This document shows positions 29,171 through 36,993 of a stretch of 64,000 nt of DNA, piece by piece. The notes under the pieces are model-generated. The model saw nothing but the letters and a program-made list of their open reading frames with translations. It ran no database searches and had not been told where the DNA came from. Positions within the stretch are counted from its first letter, which is position 1, and each line of letters starts with the position of its first letter. Location of the stretch: the NCBI RefSeq assembly GCF_030295935.1, contig NZ_AP027362.1, positions 1,550,001-1,614,000 on the forward strand, written 5' to 3'. Made by a program: the position numbers and the translations under genes. Source of the stretch: Thalassotalea piscium. Its GTDB lineage: Bacteria > Pseudomonadota > Gammaproteobacteria > Enterobacterales > Alteromonadaceae.

Positions 29171-29752
29171 TTAGGCGTTGTTCGACAAAATTAGTTGAAC
29201 CTTAGTTTGTAATACCGGAATAACATTTTGTTCAAACCAGCTATTTTTCTTTAGCCAAATATTATTTCTGGGACTAGGGTGAGGAAGTACTATCTGATTG
29301 TTTTCTAGTAACCTTTCCCATTGAGCAGAAAGCTCAGTGATTGGGGCTTTCGAATTTAAGTGCCAGTTAATGGCATACTTTCCGAGTATTACGGTTAACG
29401 CTACATTGCTCAGTTTTGTTAATAGCTTATTCCGCCATGTGTCAGCGCAAGTCGCTATAGGAGGAAGATCCCCCGACTTACCTTTCCCAGGATAACAAAA
29501 ACTCATTGGTAGTATGGCAAATAGGCTAGGGTCATAAAATTGCTTTTTATCGACACCAAGCCATAAACGCAGTCGTTCACCACTTTTGTCATCAAAAGGG
29601 ATCCCTTTCTCGTGTGTAATTATACCAGGAGCTTGTCCAACAATTAGAATTTTGCTGTGCCCACTAGCTTGTAATATCGGTTTAGGCTCACAGGGTAAAA
29701 TATCTTTGCATAAAGTGCATAATCTAATTTCTTTTAATAAATTTTCCATCAC
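29171..29752 (-). CDS. Uracil-DNA glycosylase family protein
   Basis: The motif GQAPGIITHEKGIPFDDKSGERLRLWLG matches the first active-site block of family 4/5-like uracil-DNA glycosylases, and LPHPSPRN near residue 155 matches the DNA-intercalating HPSP block. Two cysteines at the N-terminus (CTLCKD) recall Fe-S types, but further cluster ligands are not obvious. The length is 193 aa. The likely role is base-excision repair or a related nucleic-acid function. Substrate range cannot be read from the sequence. Confidence 0.8.
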   Translation of the reverse strand: MMENLLKEIRLCTLCKDILPCEPKPILQASGHSKILIVGQAPGIITHEKGIPFDDKSGERLRLWLGVDKKQFYDPSLFAILPMSFCYPGKGKSGDLPPIATCADTWRNKLLTKLSNVALTVILGKYAINWHLNSKAPITELSAQWERLLENNQIVLPHPSPRNNIWLKKNSWFEQNVIPVLQTKVQLILSNNA

Positions 29753-29851
29753 TTGCGATCCTTATATGTTGATACCTTAATTTAAATCAATATCAGTTAG
29801 GCTTTATTATTCTACTATACTGCATGAATATTAATTAAAAAGTGAAGTCTT

Positions 29852-30562
29852 GTGATAGAAGATAAACCAACAGGCCGTCAAATAAATTTTTCACATTTGC
29901 TTAGCTACCTTTTGTTAATGCTATCAACGTTAGGTATTTATGTAATTTCAGAGGTTATTCGCTTTTATCTGATTGCGTATGAGCTTAATTCAATGTTTAT
30001 CTCATTTTGTGTTGGCTTTATATTATTCACGCCATTAATCAGTTTGCTCTTGCACCCCTTACTTTTTTCAAAAGAAAGCTTAAAGCAACGCTCACCCTTT
30101 AGCATTATGTTGAAAAATATTGGTTTGGTAATGGTGATCCAATGTTTGTTTTTCTTAATTTGGATCACAGATGCCGTTGCTGTTTATAGTATCTATGTTG
30201 ATCAAGACTCGTTTTTAGCAAAAGCATTTAATATTACAAAAGATAATAGGGCAGACTTAACAAGTCACTTTTATTGGGGGAATTTATTACTCGCTTGGTT
30301 CTTCTCTTTACTATCTCTAGTGATTGGAGTGCTTCCGTGCTTGATTGCGCAACTTAATAATCAAGGAGTGGTTAAAAACTTTGTTATGGCAATTTCATTT
30401 GCCAAAAAGAATAAATCACTGTTTGCACTTTATGCATGTGTAATTGCTTTAGCTACTGTTATGCCTTTGCTTTATGCTCATTACCTCTTTGTAATTACCT
30501 TTCCTATTACACTTTTTATCATATTTTTTCATCTGTTTAGGCGTTACCGAATAGGCATATAA
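29852..30562 (+). CDS. Hypothetical multi-pass membrane protein
   Basis: This 236-aa protein has about six hydrophobic segments (roughly 18-38, 42-65, 88-110, 145-165, 180-198, 203-230) and a polar loop carrying IYVDQDSFLAKAFN. No family is recognised. The start is GTG with a weak purine stretch upstream. It has no obvious operon partner and may be a single-gene unit. Confidence 0.7.
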   Translation: MIEDKPTGRQINFSHLLSYLLLMLSTLGIYVISEVIRFYLIAYELNSMFISFCVGFILFTPLISLLLHPLLFSKESLKQRSPFSIMLKNIGLVMVIQCLFFLIWITDAVAVYSIYVDQDSFLAKAFNITKDNRADLTSHFYWGNLLLAWFFSLLSLVIGVLPCLIAQLNNQGVVKNFVMAISFAKKNKSLFALYACVIALATVMPLLYAHYLFVITFPITLFIIFFHLFRRYRIGI

Positions 30563-30747
30563 ATTACTGTAGTTGTATAAAATAATGGTGATTTTTTGCT
30601 AATTAGTAGGAGATACAGGGGGGGTATTAATTTTATTTAACTTTAATTGAACAGTGTGAAATTGTTAGAAATGTTGCCATGGGCCTTAAGTTATAACGCT
30701 GCGGTTCGTCATAATCTTTAGGCCATGGCGACAAAAGCTATTAAATC

Positions 30748-30873
30748 TTATTCTTCGGCCTTTGCTGGCTCTTGCGGTTGTACTGTGCCACTCGCTAAAT
30801 CTTCATTTGTTTCTTCAGCTTTACTTTCAGTTTGCGAATGACCTTCGCCACCACATTGTCCACAACAACTCAT
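30748..30873 (-). CDS. Very small Cys-rich protein (CCGQCGG motif)
   Basis: This 41-aa ORF begins MSCCGQCGGEGH and continues with an acidic, Ala/Gln-rich tail ending KAEE. The clustered Cys/Gly/His head looks metal-binding. Similar tiny CCGQCGG proteins occur widely in marine gammaproteobacteria as far as I recall, with no known function. A weak GAGAA Shine-Dalgarno precedes the ATG. The composition is clearly non-random, which supports it as a real gene despite its size. Confidence 0.65.
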   Translation of the reverse strand: MSCCGQCGGEGHSQTESKAEETNEDLASGTVQPQEPAKAEE

Positions 30874-31090
30874 AGTTTTTCTCAGTTAGTTAATCATAGT
30901 GCTATAATACTTGAGTAAATTACTCGGGTATTGATTTGGATCATATTTTTATATGAATAAATAATTATAGCGATAGAGTGGTGGAAGCGAGTACATTAAG
31001 CCTAAATTTAATACCTTATAATCACTATATTGGCTAGTTTGATCTCAGTAATTAAAGTCGGGCATTTTAATATATGCTTGTTATGTTTAA

Positions 31091-31275
31091 TTACTCATTT
31101 GATTCATTATATTTGAATATTAAATACTTAATATTTGCATTTAACTCTTTAATTTCAGATTGGAAAGACTCAATAACATTGAGCACTTGTTTTACTCTTT
31201 TGAAATTAAGAAGATGAAAACAGGAACCAAGATCCACAGACTAGCTAGTATGAAATAAAATAATACACTGAACAT
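31091..31275 (-). pseudogene. Possible frameshifted single-TM/coiled-coil miniprotein
   Basis: One frame starts at ATG 31275 and gives MFSVLFYFILASLWILVPVF, a membrane helix, stopping at 31192. The next frame directly continues with KRVKQVLNVIESFQSEIKEL, a coiled-coil-like stretch, to a stop at 31091. One extra A in the AAAA run near 31198 would join them into a protein of about 63 aa. Either this is a frameshifted gene or two chance ORFs. It overlaps the 3' end of the upstream gene. Confidence 0.3.
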
Positions 31276-31474
31276 ACCAAACAGTAGCAACTATCTTCTC
31301 AGGCAGCAATGAGCCACCACTTTGTAATTGCTTAATGTTTTTAATCTCTATATCAGGCTGTGAAGCAAACCAAAGATTGATTTTTGCTTCTAAGTCATAA
31401 TCAGATTGGGGCTCTGAGCTAGGCCAGAATCGTTGCTTTGGTTTTAGAATTTTTGTGAATGTTTTAACCTCCAT
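31241..31474 (-). CDS. Small hypothetical protein
   Basis: This 77-aa protein has a basic N-terminus and an ordered-looking middle (EAKINLWFASQPDIEIKNIKQ, then SGGSLLPEKIVATVWY). No family is named. GGAG lies 12 bp before the ATG. The C-terminal residues after VWY overlap the start of the next small ORF and may not belong to the ancestral protein. Confidence 0.6.
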   Translation of the reverse strand: MEVKTFTKILKPKQRFWPSSEPQSDYDLEAKINLWFASQPDIEIKNIKQLQSGGSLLPEKIVATVWYVQCIILFHTS

Positions 31475-31599
31475 TTAGAATTTAACTCCATTACTCTTTA
31501 GTAACGTACTTAAAGTGGCAAATGATAGCCGATTTAAATAGGCGACGCAGGAGCAAAACCAACAGTTCTTTGTTCAGCTTTAAAGCCTTATAAATATGT

Positions 31600-31767
31600 T
31601 TAAACTCCTTCTAGGCCTTCAGCAAAGCCGAGCATAAAATCCAAACCTACAAAACCAAAAGTAATAGCTACTGCACCTAATAACATAAGGTTACGGTTGT
31701 TATTTTTATAACCGACAGTTGTTAATACAACAAACAATAAGAATAAAACGAGTTGAATAATATCCAC
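31600..31767 (-). CDS. Small membrane protein
   Basis: This 55-aa ORF starts with GTG and has a good Shine-Dalgarno (AGGAAG, about 8 bp spacing). Two hydrophobic helices (about 3-18 and 28-46) are separated by a GYKNNNRN turn, with an acidic C-terminus. No family is recognised. The clear ribosome-binding site and hairpin-like two-helix topology argue for a real gene. Confidence 0.65.
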   Translation of the reverse strand: MDIIQLVLFLLFVVLTTVGYKNNNRNLMLLGAVAITFGFVGLDFMLGFAEGLEGV

Positions 31768-31906
31768 TTTTAATACTTCCTGATTAGAATTAGGTATATT
31801 TCAACGCCCTAATGATGGGCGAAAATTTGTTGGGTAAAATGTTGAGGAACGAAAACAGCCAACTGTTTGTGTCCGACTTTAAGGCTCTTATAGGCCATTT
31901 TGCCAT

Positions 31907-32134
31907 TTAATCTTTAGAAAATAGTTTATGAAACAACTCTTCAGATTTTTTGAGTCCTTCGTCTGTTAATACAACAGATTTAGCTTTACCAACAGGATCA
32001 CAAATTAAACCTTTTGCATGTAACCGATTAGTCACTTCCCAATCAATTTGTTTCCATGCTCGAAAGTGATCATGCAAGGTAAGATACATTAAAGCTAAGG
32101 CTGCCTCATCAATTTTATCTTCATCAATATCCAT
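31907..32134 (-). CDS. DUF6429 family protein
   Basis: The sequence MDIDEDKIDEAALALMYLTLHD, then RAWKQIDWEVTNRLHAKGLI and DPVGKAKSVVLTDEGL, matches the DUF6429 family, which is widespread and of unknown function; the fold looks winged-helix-like. ATG 32134 is preferred (GGAG 6 bp upstream). The length is 75 aa. Confidence 0.88.
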   Translation of the reverse strand: MDIDEDKIDEAALALMYLTLHDHFRAWKQIDWEVTNRLHAKGLICDPVGKAKSVVLTDEGLKKSEELFHKLFSKD

Positions 32135-32188
32135 AATTAACTCCAAAAGCCGAAGGACATATCACGCTTTTGTCCTTTGTGTGCTTTA

Positions 32189-32419
32189 TTATCTAAGTTG
32201 TGTATCTAAGCTGTCAACAATTTCAGCCCAATCGGAATCTTCATAAATTGCTTCTTTAAGAAAGCGAGCTTGAGACTCATTCCAAAAATTCGCTTGGTGT
32301 AAAGGCGTACTTGCAGGTAGTCCTTTATGCGACTTGATAAAAGCTTCTATGTCTTTAGCGTTATTTGTTTTACCTAGTTGGGCAAATAAGCACGACATTG
32401 TGTGAACTGAACGATCCAT
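32189..32419 (-). CDS. DUF2789 family protein
   Basis: This 76-aa protein matches DUF2789 throughout: HTMSCLFAQLGK, the IEAFIKSHKGLP block, NFWNESQARFLKEAI and the C-terminal DSDWAEIVDSLDTQLR. The function is unknown. A strong AAGAAGGAGAT Shine-Dalgarno precedes the ATG. It lies 55 bp upstream of the DUF6429 gene on the same strand, so the two may be cotranscribed. Confidence 0.9.
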   Translation of the reverse strand: MDRSVHTMSCLFAQLGKTNNAKDIEAFIKSHKGLPASTPLHQANFWNESQARFLKEAIYEDSDWAEIVDSLDTQLR

Positions 32420-32437
32420 AATAATCTCCTTCTTGTA

Positions 32438-32599
32438 ATACCAATCTCACTAATTATGTGATCATTTCTACTTGTTAAAACAATCAACTACTGCGTTATT
32501 TATTTTATAATTAGAACAACTAGTTATGAAAATAAATGTCTTGTATTTGACTGTTTTCACTGCGTATAAAATAGATCACTTATTTAATGAAACTGGTAT
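32438..32599. repeat. Palindromic repeat family B, copy 1 (162 bp)
   Basis: The ends are imperfect inverted repeats of about 27 bp: ATACCAATCTCACTAATTAT at one end and, reversed, ATACCAGTTTCATTAAATAA at the other, each followed by GTGATC. The interior is AT-rich and noncoding. A second copy lies at 41112-41278, with fragments at 56597-56622 and 10014-10070. It is probably a non-autonomous mobile element. Confidence 0.75.
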
Positions 32600-32741
32600 A
32601 ACTTGAATGTTATCTTTAAAGGTAGCACTGTTGTTTATGTATTAACAGGTGCAGTAATATGTATAGGCAGTTAAACCCAGATGTTTTAGCAGAGTAAACC
32701 GCAGCAGCATTATATACCTCTAAAGTAAGTTATATCTACAG

Positions 32742-32973
32742 ATAACCTGAGTTCGGGATAAGCTAAGTCACTGATGCTACAATTTTTGCGCATATCTGCG
32801 TTTAATTTGCTACTAATTGCCGGCTATTAGATACACAAATCAGGCTTGATTCGCACAAAACTCATAGCATTGATATATAACTACATAAGCAATACGATTG
32901 TTCTGTAATAAGCAATTTAAAAATATAACTTATCTGTGTTGATCGTAAATCCGTTATCCAGAACTCAGGTTAT
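32742..32973. repeat. Inverted-repeat element family C (232 bp)
   Basis: The ends are 20-bp inverted repeats ATAACCTGAGTTCnGGATAA with one mismatch in 20. The interior has no ORF. The design is MITE-like; no clear target duplication is visible and no second copy was found in this window. Confidence 0.6.
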
Positions 32974-32991
32974 GTTAGGTTGGTGTTAGCG

Positions 32992-33543
32992 CTATGTAGA
33001 TAAATCTATTAGCCCTAATTTGATTATGTTTTCACTACAAACTTTATACTGACTCTCTTCTTTAGGGTAGCTCCTACAAAGTGCAGGTCTTGCTTGGTAA
33101 ACACTGCAATAAAAATTACCGTTTGATGAAGTTAAAAACTTACATTCGCCATTGTCTTTAAATTGTAGGAAGTAACCTGGCTTTTCATTTTGATCTGAGT
33201 AGCCTATTTGATCTAATGAAAGCTTAGTAAATTCAATTAACCTGTCAGTATCTTCTTTTGTCATTCGTACGAATGGAAAGTTTTTACAGCAAGTGCCACA
33301 TTTAGTGCACACCTCGCTTGTTGGTTGAGTTGAGATAATTAAATTATCCTTGTTAATCAGGTGAAGTTGAAATAGTAAAATTGTGTATTTCTTGGCAATA
33401 AAGCGAGTAGACAAGGGTAATAGACAGGCGGTATGAGATTGCGGATATCGAAGATAATAATAATCTAATGACAAGATTATTGATGTAGTTGCCTCAATAT
33501 GCATTTCAAATGAATAATAGCACACATTAAATGTGTGCTGCAT
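32992..33543 (-). CDS. YkgJ-type cysteine cluster protein, start uncertain
   Basis: The C-terminal ~115 residues carry the YkgJ (CxxCxxCC) zinc/iron cluster: CTKCGTCCKNFPFVRMTKED, then C in GECKFL and YCSVYQARPALCRSYPKE. The ~70 residues upstream look like translated noncoding DNA. No good ATG, GTG or TTG sits just before the family domain. A Shine-Dalgarno (AAGGAT, 33346-33351) is placed 6 bp before an ATT codon at 33339, which could be a rare start. The true coding region is probably 32992 to about 33340. Confidence 0.7.
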   Translation of the reverse strand: MQHTFNVCYYSFEMHIEATTSIILSLDYYYLRYPQSHTACLLPLSTRFIAKKYTILLFQLHLINKDNLIISTQPTSEVCTKCGTCCKNFPFVRMTKEDTDRLIEFTKLSLDQIGYSDQNEKPGYFLQFKDNGECKFLTSSNGNFYCSVYQARPALCRSYPKEESQYKVCSENIIKLGLIDLST

Positions 33544-33548
33544 AAAAT

Positions 33549-34217
33549 TTATAAATTTAAATTTTTTATAAAACGTTCGATTTTCGGTATGTAGTAATTA
33601 TTGTAATTAAGTGAAAAAGCCACATAACCAGCACGGCCTAACAGTTCATTTCGGGGTACAAACCCATAAACCCTTGAGTCTGCGCTGTTTCGGCGGTTAT
33701 CTCCTAATACTAGGTAATGATCTTTGGGCACAATAACCGTTGAAAAACTTGCAAGGGGGGATTGCGCGTGTTTGTCAAAGCGTATGTTGCGTTTGTTACC
33801 ATAAATGCTCTCTTGTTCAATGAAATCAATGCTCGTCTCATTGATTGAAGAGTATGATGCTTTTTGACCATTTATAGTCAACATATCGTTACTCATAGAG
33901 ACACTGTCACCGGGTAAGGCAATAACACGTTTAATCAGCCGTTTGTCTGCTGCTTTTGAATTGAATACTATAATTTCACCACGTTGTGGATCGTTTAGTT
34001 GCACTATTGCAGTGTTTGTAAATGGAATACGGATATCGTAGGCCATTTTATTTACAGTGATACGGTCACCAACTTCGATAGTTGGCATCATCGAGCTTGT
34101 TGGTATGGTATACCAGTCAGCAACAGCACTTCGAAATACAGACATTAATACAATAAATAGTAATAATGACTTATTGGCATGTAGATATTTACCAATGTTC
34201 TTCTTATCTTTAACCAT
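33549..34217 (-). CDS. lepB: Signal peptidase I
   Basis: This serine/lysine protease removes signal peptides at the outer face of the inner membrane. There is one N-terminal membrane helix (about 15-33). The catalytic Ser lies in PTSSMMPTIEVGD and the Lys in KRLIKRVIALPGD. The LGDNRRNSADSRVYGFVP block is also complete. At 222 aa it is shorter than the E. coli enzyme and lacks the second helix. It is isolated from lepA-rnc, so it may be an additional signal peptidase rather than the main one. Confidence 0.9.
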   Translation of the reverse strand: MVKDKKNIGKYLHANKSLLLFIVLMSVFRSAVADWYTIPTSSMMPTIEVGDRITVNKMAYDIRIPFTNTAIVQLNDPQRGEIIVFNSKAADKRLIKRVIALPGDSVSMSNDMLTINGQKASYSSINETSIDFIEQESIYGNKRNIRFDKHAQSPLASFSTVIVPKDHYLVLGDNRRNSADSRVYGFVPRNELLGRAGYVAFSLNYNNYYIPKIERFIKNLNL

Positions 34218-34527
34218 AATATTGACCTAATTTGAGTTGTTAAATATTTAATTGTTTGACATATTAAAGCTAAAGTATGTTCATTAAAAAATGTAACAAA
34301 TGATTAATAATAATAGGTTTTTACAATAAACATCAGATCAAATTAACGATCTAATTTGATCGTTTAATGTATTATTACAAAACTAACTCATAAAAAAAGG
34401 TGATTATTTGTAAAATTATTGTTAGATTTAACTTAAAGGAAGTGTTTGTATCAAAATGTTACACTTTATAAACGTGTGATGATAGTTCGAACATTTAGTC
34501 GTTCATATGATAAATAAGATGCTTATT

Positions 34528-34956
34528 ATGAAGAAATGGTTTTTTTCTAATGATGGTAAAATTACAGGTCCATTTGGTTTACAAGCGGCCAATGAGCAGG
34601 TGTCAAAGTATCCTAATGCTTTTGCATGGCATCCATCTTACGCACAGTGGATGCCTGTAAGTTGTGTTGATGAATTTGACATATTTGTCTCAGTGCCAAC
34701 GCCTCCTAATGACGTGCCTAAAGAGCTTTATGAAGACTTTGTAGGTAAAGAAAGAGAGATGATCGCTACATTACAGCGTATTGATAAAACGTTGAGTGTC
34801 ACAAACGATTCATTAAGCGAGCTTGATCAAGACATTGATGATGCTATCGAAGTTGCCCATAGCTTGAATGTTGAAGTGAAAACAACAATTGACAACATTG
34901 AACAACAATTTGCCGCACTTAAAAAGAATCTAGCCGTCGCTAACAAAAAGCCTTAA
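34528..34956 (+). CDS. GYF_2 (DUF4339) domain protein
   Basis: The N-terminal ~50 residues, starting MKKWFFSNDGKITGPFG and including FAWHPSYAQWMPV, form a GYF_2-type domain, likely a protein-interaction module. A helical C-terminal region (about 75-135) looks like a coiled coil. No signal or membrane segment is seen. It is paralogous to the next gene, with the same N-terminal domain, 62 bp away, and the two probably form a pair. The start at 34528 matches the paralogue's N-terminus. Confidence 0.75.
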   Translation: MKKWFFSNDGKITGPFGLQAANEQVSKYPNAFAWHPSYAQWMPVSCVDEFDIFVSVPTPPNDVPKELYEDFVGKEREMIATLQRIDKTLSVTNDSLSELDQDIDDAIEVAHSLNVEVKTTIDNIEQQFAALKKNLAVANKKP

Positions 34957-35018
34957 AGTTTTAAGGTTAATGCGTAAGTTTATTTTATTAGAAACATTTA
35001 GAAGAAGGATTGACGTCC

Positions 35019-36200
35019 ATGAAGAAATGGTATTTTTCAAAAAATGGTGAAATTAGTGGTCCAATGGATCTTGCAAGCGCAAGAACGTTTGTCACAAAAA
35101 ATGCTGATCTATACGGATGGCATCCCTCTTTTATTAGCTGGAAGCCGATTGGTGTTATAGGTGAGTTTAGCGATCTTGTTAATAATAATAACAGCGCGAA
35201 TCAAGTACCAAAAGAGATCATTAATGAGTTTAATAATAAGAAGCTCGCGCTATCTGAAAAGCTTGCAATAATTCTCGACAATATAAAAGAAACTGAGCTA
35301 TTAAAAGCTAAGCTGAAAAAGAAAATTAGCTTGTACAAACACTTAACAGAAGATCTAAATGAAGAAGTTCAATCAGCAATTGTCAGTATAGAGCAAAAAT
35401 ATTCAGCATTTTCAAAACGGCTATTACATTTACAAGATGTAGCAACTATCGCTACTAATGAAATTGAGCAGATCACTGAAGAGTTTAAAGAGCAAGTCAG
35501 TAATAAAGACGTAGAAATTGAGGTGCCGGCTGCTAAGGTACGAAAAATATCGACAACTTCTGATAATAACCACGCAGGTAACAAAAATGTCGCCGTTACT
35601 GCTGATAAAGAAGATACAGATATAGATTTTGACTTGGTAGAAGAAACAGTTTGCTTAATAGACCAAGACGAAACTAAAGAAAATAGTGCTAATGCTAAAG
35701 TAACGCCAAAAATTAAAAAAATATCAACTGAAACTGGTACTAAAAAAGCAGACGAGCAGGCACCGGCTCAAAAACGTATAGTCATTGACACAAAAGCACC
35801 TGACACGTATCGACAACCGATGAGAATAAATACTCAAGAGTACACAGATGTGCGTGTAGAGTCACAAGCTATACAGAGTGAGACTCAGGAGAAAAGCATA
35901 TTAACTAGCCAGATCACTAGCCTAGAGAATGAGGCCCCTAATAAAAAAGGGCTGTCAGGTGTTAAAGGAATTTTCAAGTCAGTCTTTAAAGGTAATGAAC
36001 CTGCGGCAAAGCTTTCATCTCAATCGAAGATGTCTGATGCGATAAAAGAAAGTAACGAGAAAGCTTATCATACCTCAGCAAACGATGAGATTGGCCAGAT
36101 TGTCGAGTTAAAGTCAGCAGTAAATGAAAGTGAAATAGTTAGCGATGTTGATGACAGTGATGAGACTAAAAAAGCACGCCGTCGCAGAAGACGTAGATAA
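35019..36200 (+). CDS. GYF_2 domain protein with acidic linker and Arg-rich tail
   Basis: Starts MKKWYFSKNGEISGPMD, a GYF_2 domain (about 1-50) with the paralogue's GWHPSFISWKPIG. Next come coiled-coil-like helices (about 65-150), a long low-complexity acidic region (about 165-385) and a terminal run of seven Arg after KKA. AGAAGGA lies 9 bp before ATG 35019. The architecture suggests an adaptor that binds a proline-rich partner through GYF_2 and nucleic acid or membrane through the Arg tail; this is inference. Confidence 0.75.
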   Translation: MKKWYFSKNGEISGPMDLASARTFVTKNADLYGWHPSFISWKPIGVIGEFSDLVNNNNSANQVPKEIINEFNNKKLALSEKLAIILDNIKETELLKAKLKKKISLYKHLTEDLNEEVQSAIVSIEQKYSAFSKRLLHLQDVATIATNEIEQITEEFKEQVSNKDVEIEVPAAKVRKISTTSDNNHAGNKNVAVTADKEDTDIDFDLVEETVCLIDQDETKENSANAKVTPKIKKISTETGTKKADEQAPAQKRIVIDTKAPDTYRQPMRINTQEYTDVRVESQAIQSETQEKSILTSQITSLENEAPNKKGLSGVKGIFKSVFKGNEPAAKLSSQSKMSDAIKESNEKAYHTSANDEIGQIVELKSAVNESEIVSDVDDSDETKKARRRRRRR

Positions 36201-36225
36201 AAACAACATACTTTAACTATTAGTA

Positions 36226-36260
36226 AGCGGCTACTTTAAAATAAAGTGGCCGTTTTTATA
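36226..36260 (+). terminator. Rho-independent terminator after the GYF_2 pair
   Basis: The stem cggctacttta/taaagtggccg is followed by TTTTT, about 25 bp downstream of the second GYF_2 gene. Confidence 0.75.
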
Positions 36261-36294
36261 TTAATAAAGCGATAACCTCGAGTGTTACACTGTA

Positions 36295-36993
36295 ATGAAA
36301 GTCCTTTTACTTAAGTTGCTTTTGGCTGCCTTGCTATCAGGTTGTAGCCATACAAAGATACACTTAGTCCATCAACAGCTTTCAAAAGCAAAAATTAGTA
36401 GTTTAGTTAACGCATTTGAACAAGAAAATATTAATGTTGTTGTATCTACGGCTGTAGTACCGAGTGAATTTCCTGATGTATCTTTAGCAATGAATCCGGG
36501 GTATTCAGACTTTGCATTGATAGAGAAAATTAAACAAACGTTAGCTATACATAGCTTGTCGGTTGTTCAGGAGTTTCGTTTTGCACAAGGTCAGCACTTT
36601 TATAACGGAAATAATATAGGGGTTTATTTAAAAGACAGTAGTAACCGTGTAATGCCAAGTTATTTGAGAACACAATATTGTAAATACGCTGACGCGACAA
36701 TTCAATTTTCTAGTAATAATACATTTACTGTCGAATATGAAGCTAATAGTTTAGATAAAGTTGAAAAGATGGAGGACGCTGAACAACAATTAAGTACTAT
36801 TCGTGGGCACTATGATTTCGATGGGAAAAAGTTATCGTTATTTTTGGAAAATGGTACTACACAACGATTTACTTATGCCAAAGAAGAAAAAGAAACACAT
36901 TTAGGTCCACGCCAGGCCGATACTTTTAAGCCATTACAACTTCATCAGCAATCTGTTTTAAATTGTGAATTCTTAATTATTTATATGAACTAA
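36295..36993 (+). CDS. Hypothetical lipoprotein
   Basis: A short hydrophobic signal ends in the lipobox LLSGCS with Cys17, so the protein is probably lipidated and periplasmic or outer-membrane. The remaining ~215 residues match no family I know; they include a segment with paired beta-like stretches (YLRTQYCKYADATIQF, then RGHYDFDGKKLSLFL). The length is 232 aa. Its 3' end overlaps the convergent GGDEF gene by 4 bp. Confidence 0.7.
   Translation: MKVLLLKLLLAALLSGCSHTKIHLVHQQLSKAKISSLVNAFEQENINVVVSTAVVPSEFPDVSLAMNPGYSDFALIEKIKQTLAIHSLSVVQEFRFAQGQHFYNGNNIGVYLKDSSNRVMPSYLRTQYCKYADATIQFSSNNTFTVEYEANSLDKVEKMEDAEQQLSTIRGHYDFDGKKLSLFLENGTTQRFTYAKEEKETHLGPRQADTFKPLQLHQQSVLNCEFLIIYMN

Larger units (their letters stand above)
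32420..32991. other. Intergenic nest of two palindromic elements
   Basis: No gene is seen. The gap is largely filled by the repeat at 32438-32599 and the inverted-repeat element at 32742-32973. The ~140 bp between them show nothing recognisable. Confidence 0.6.
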
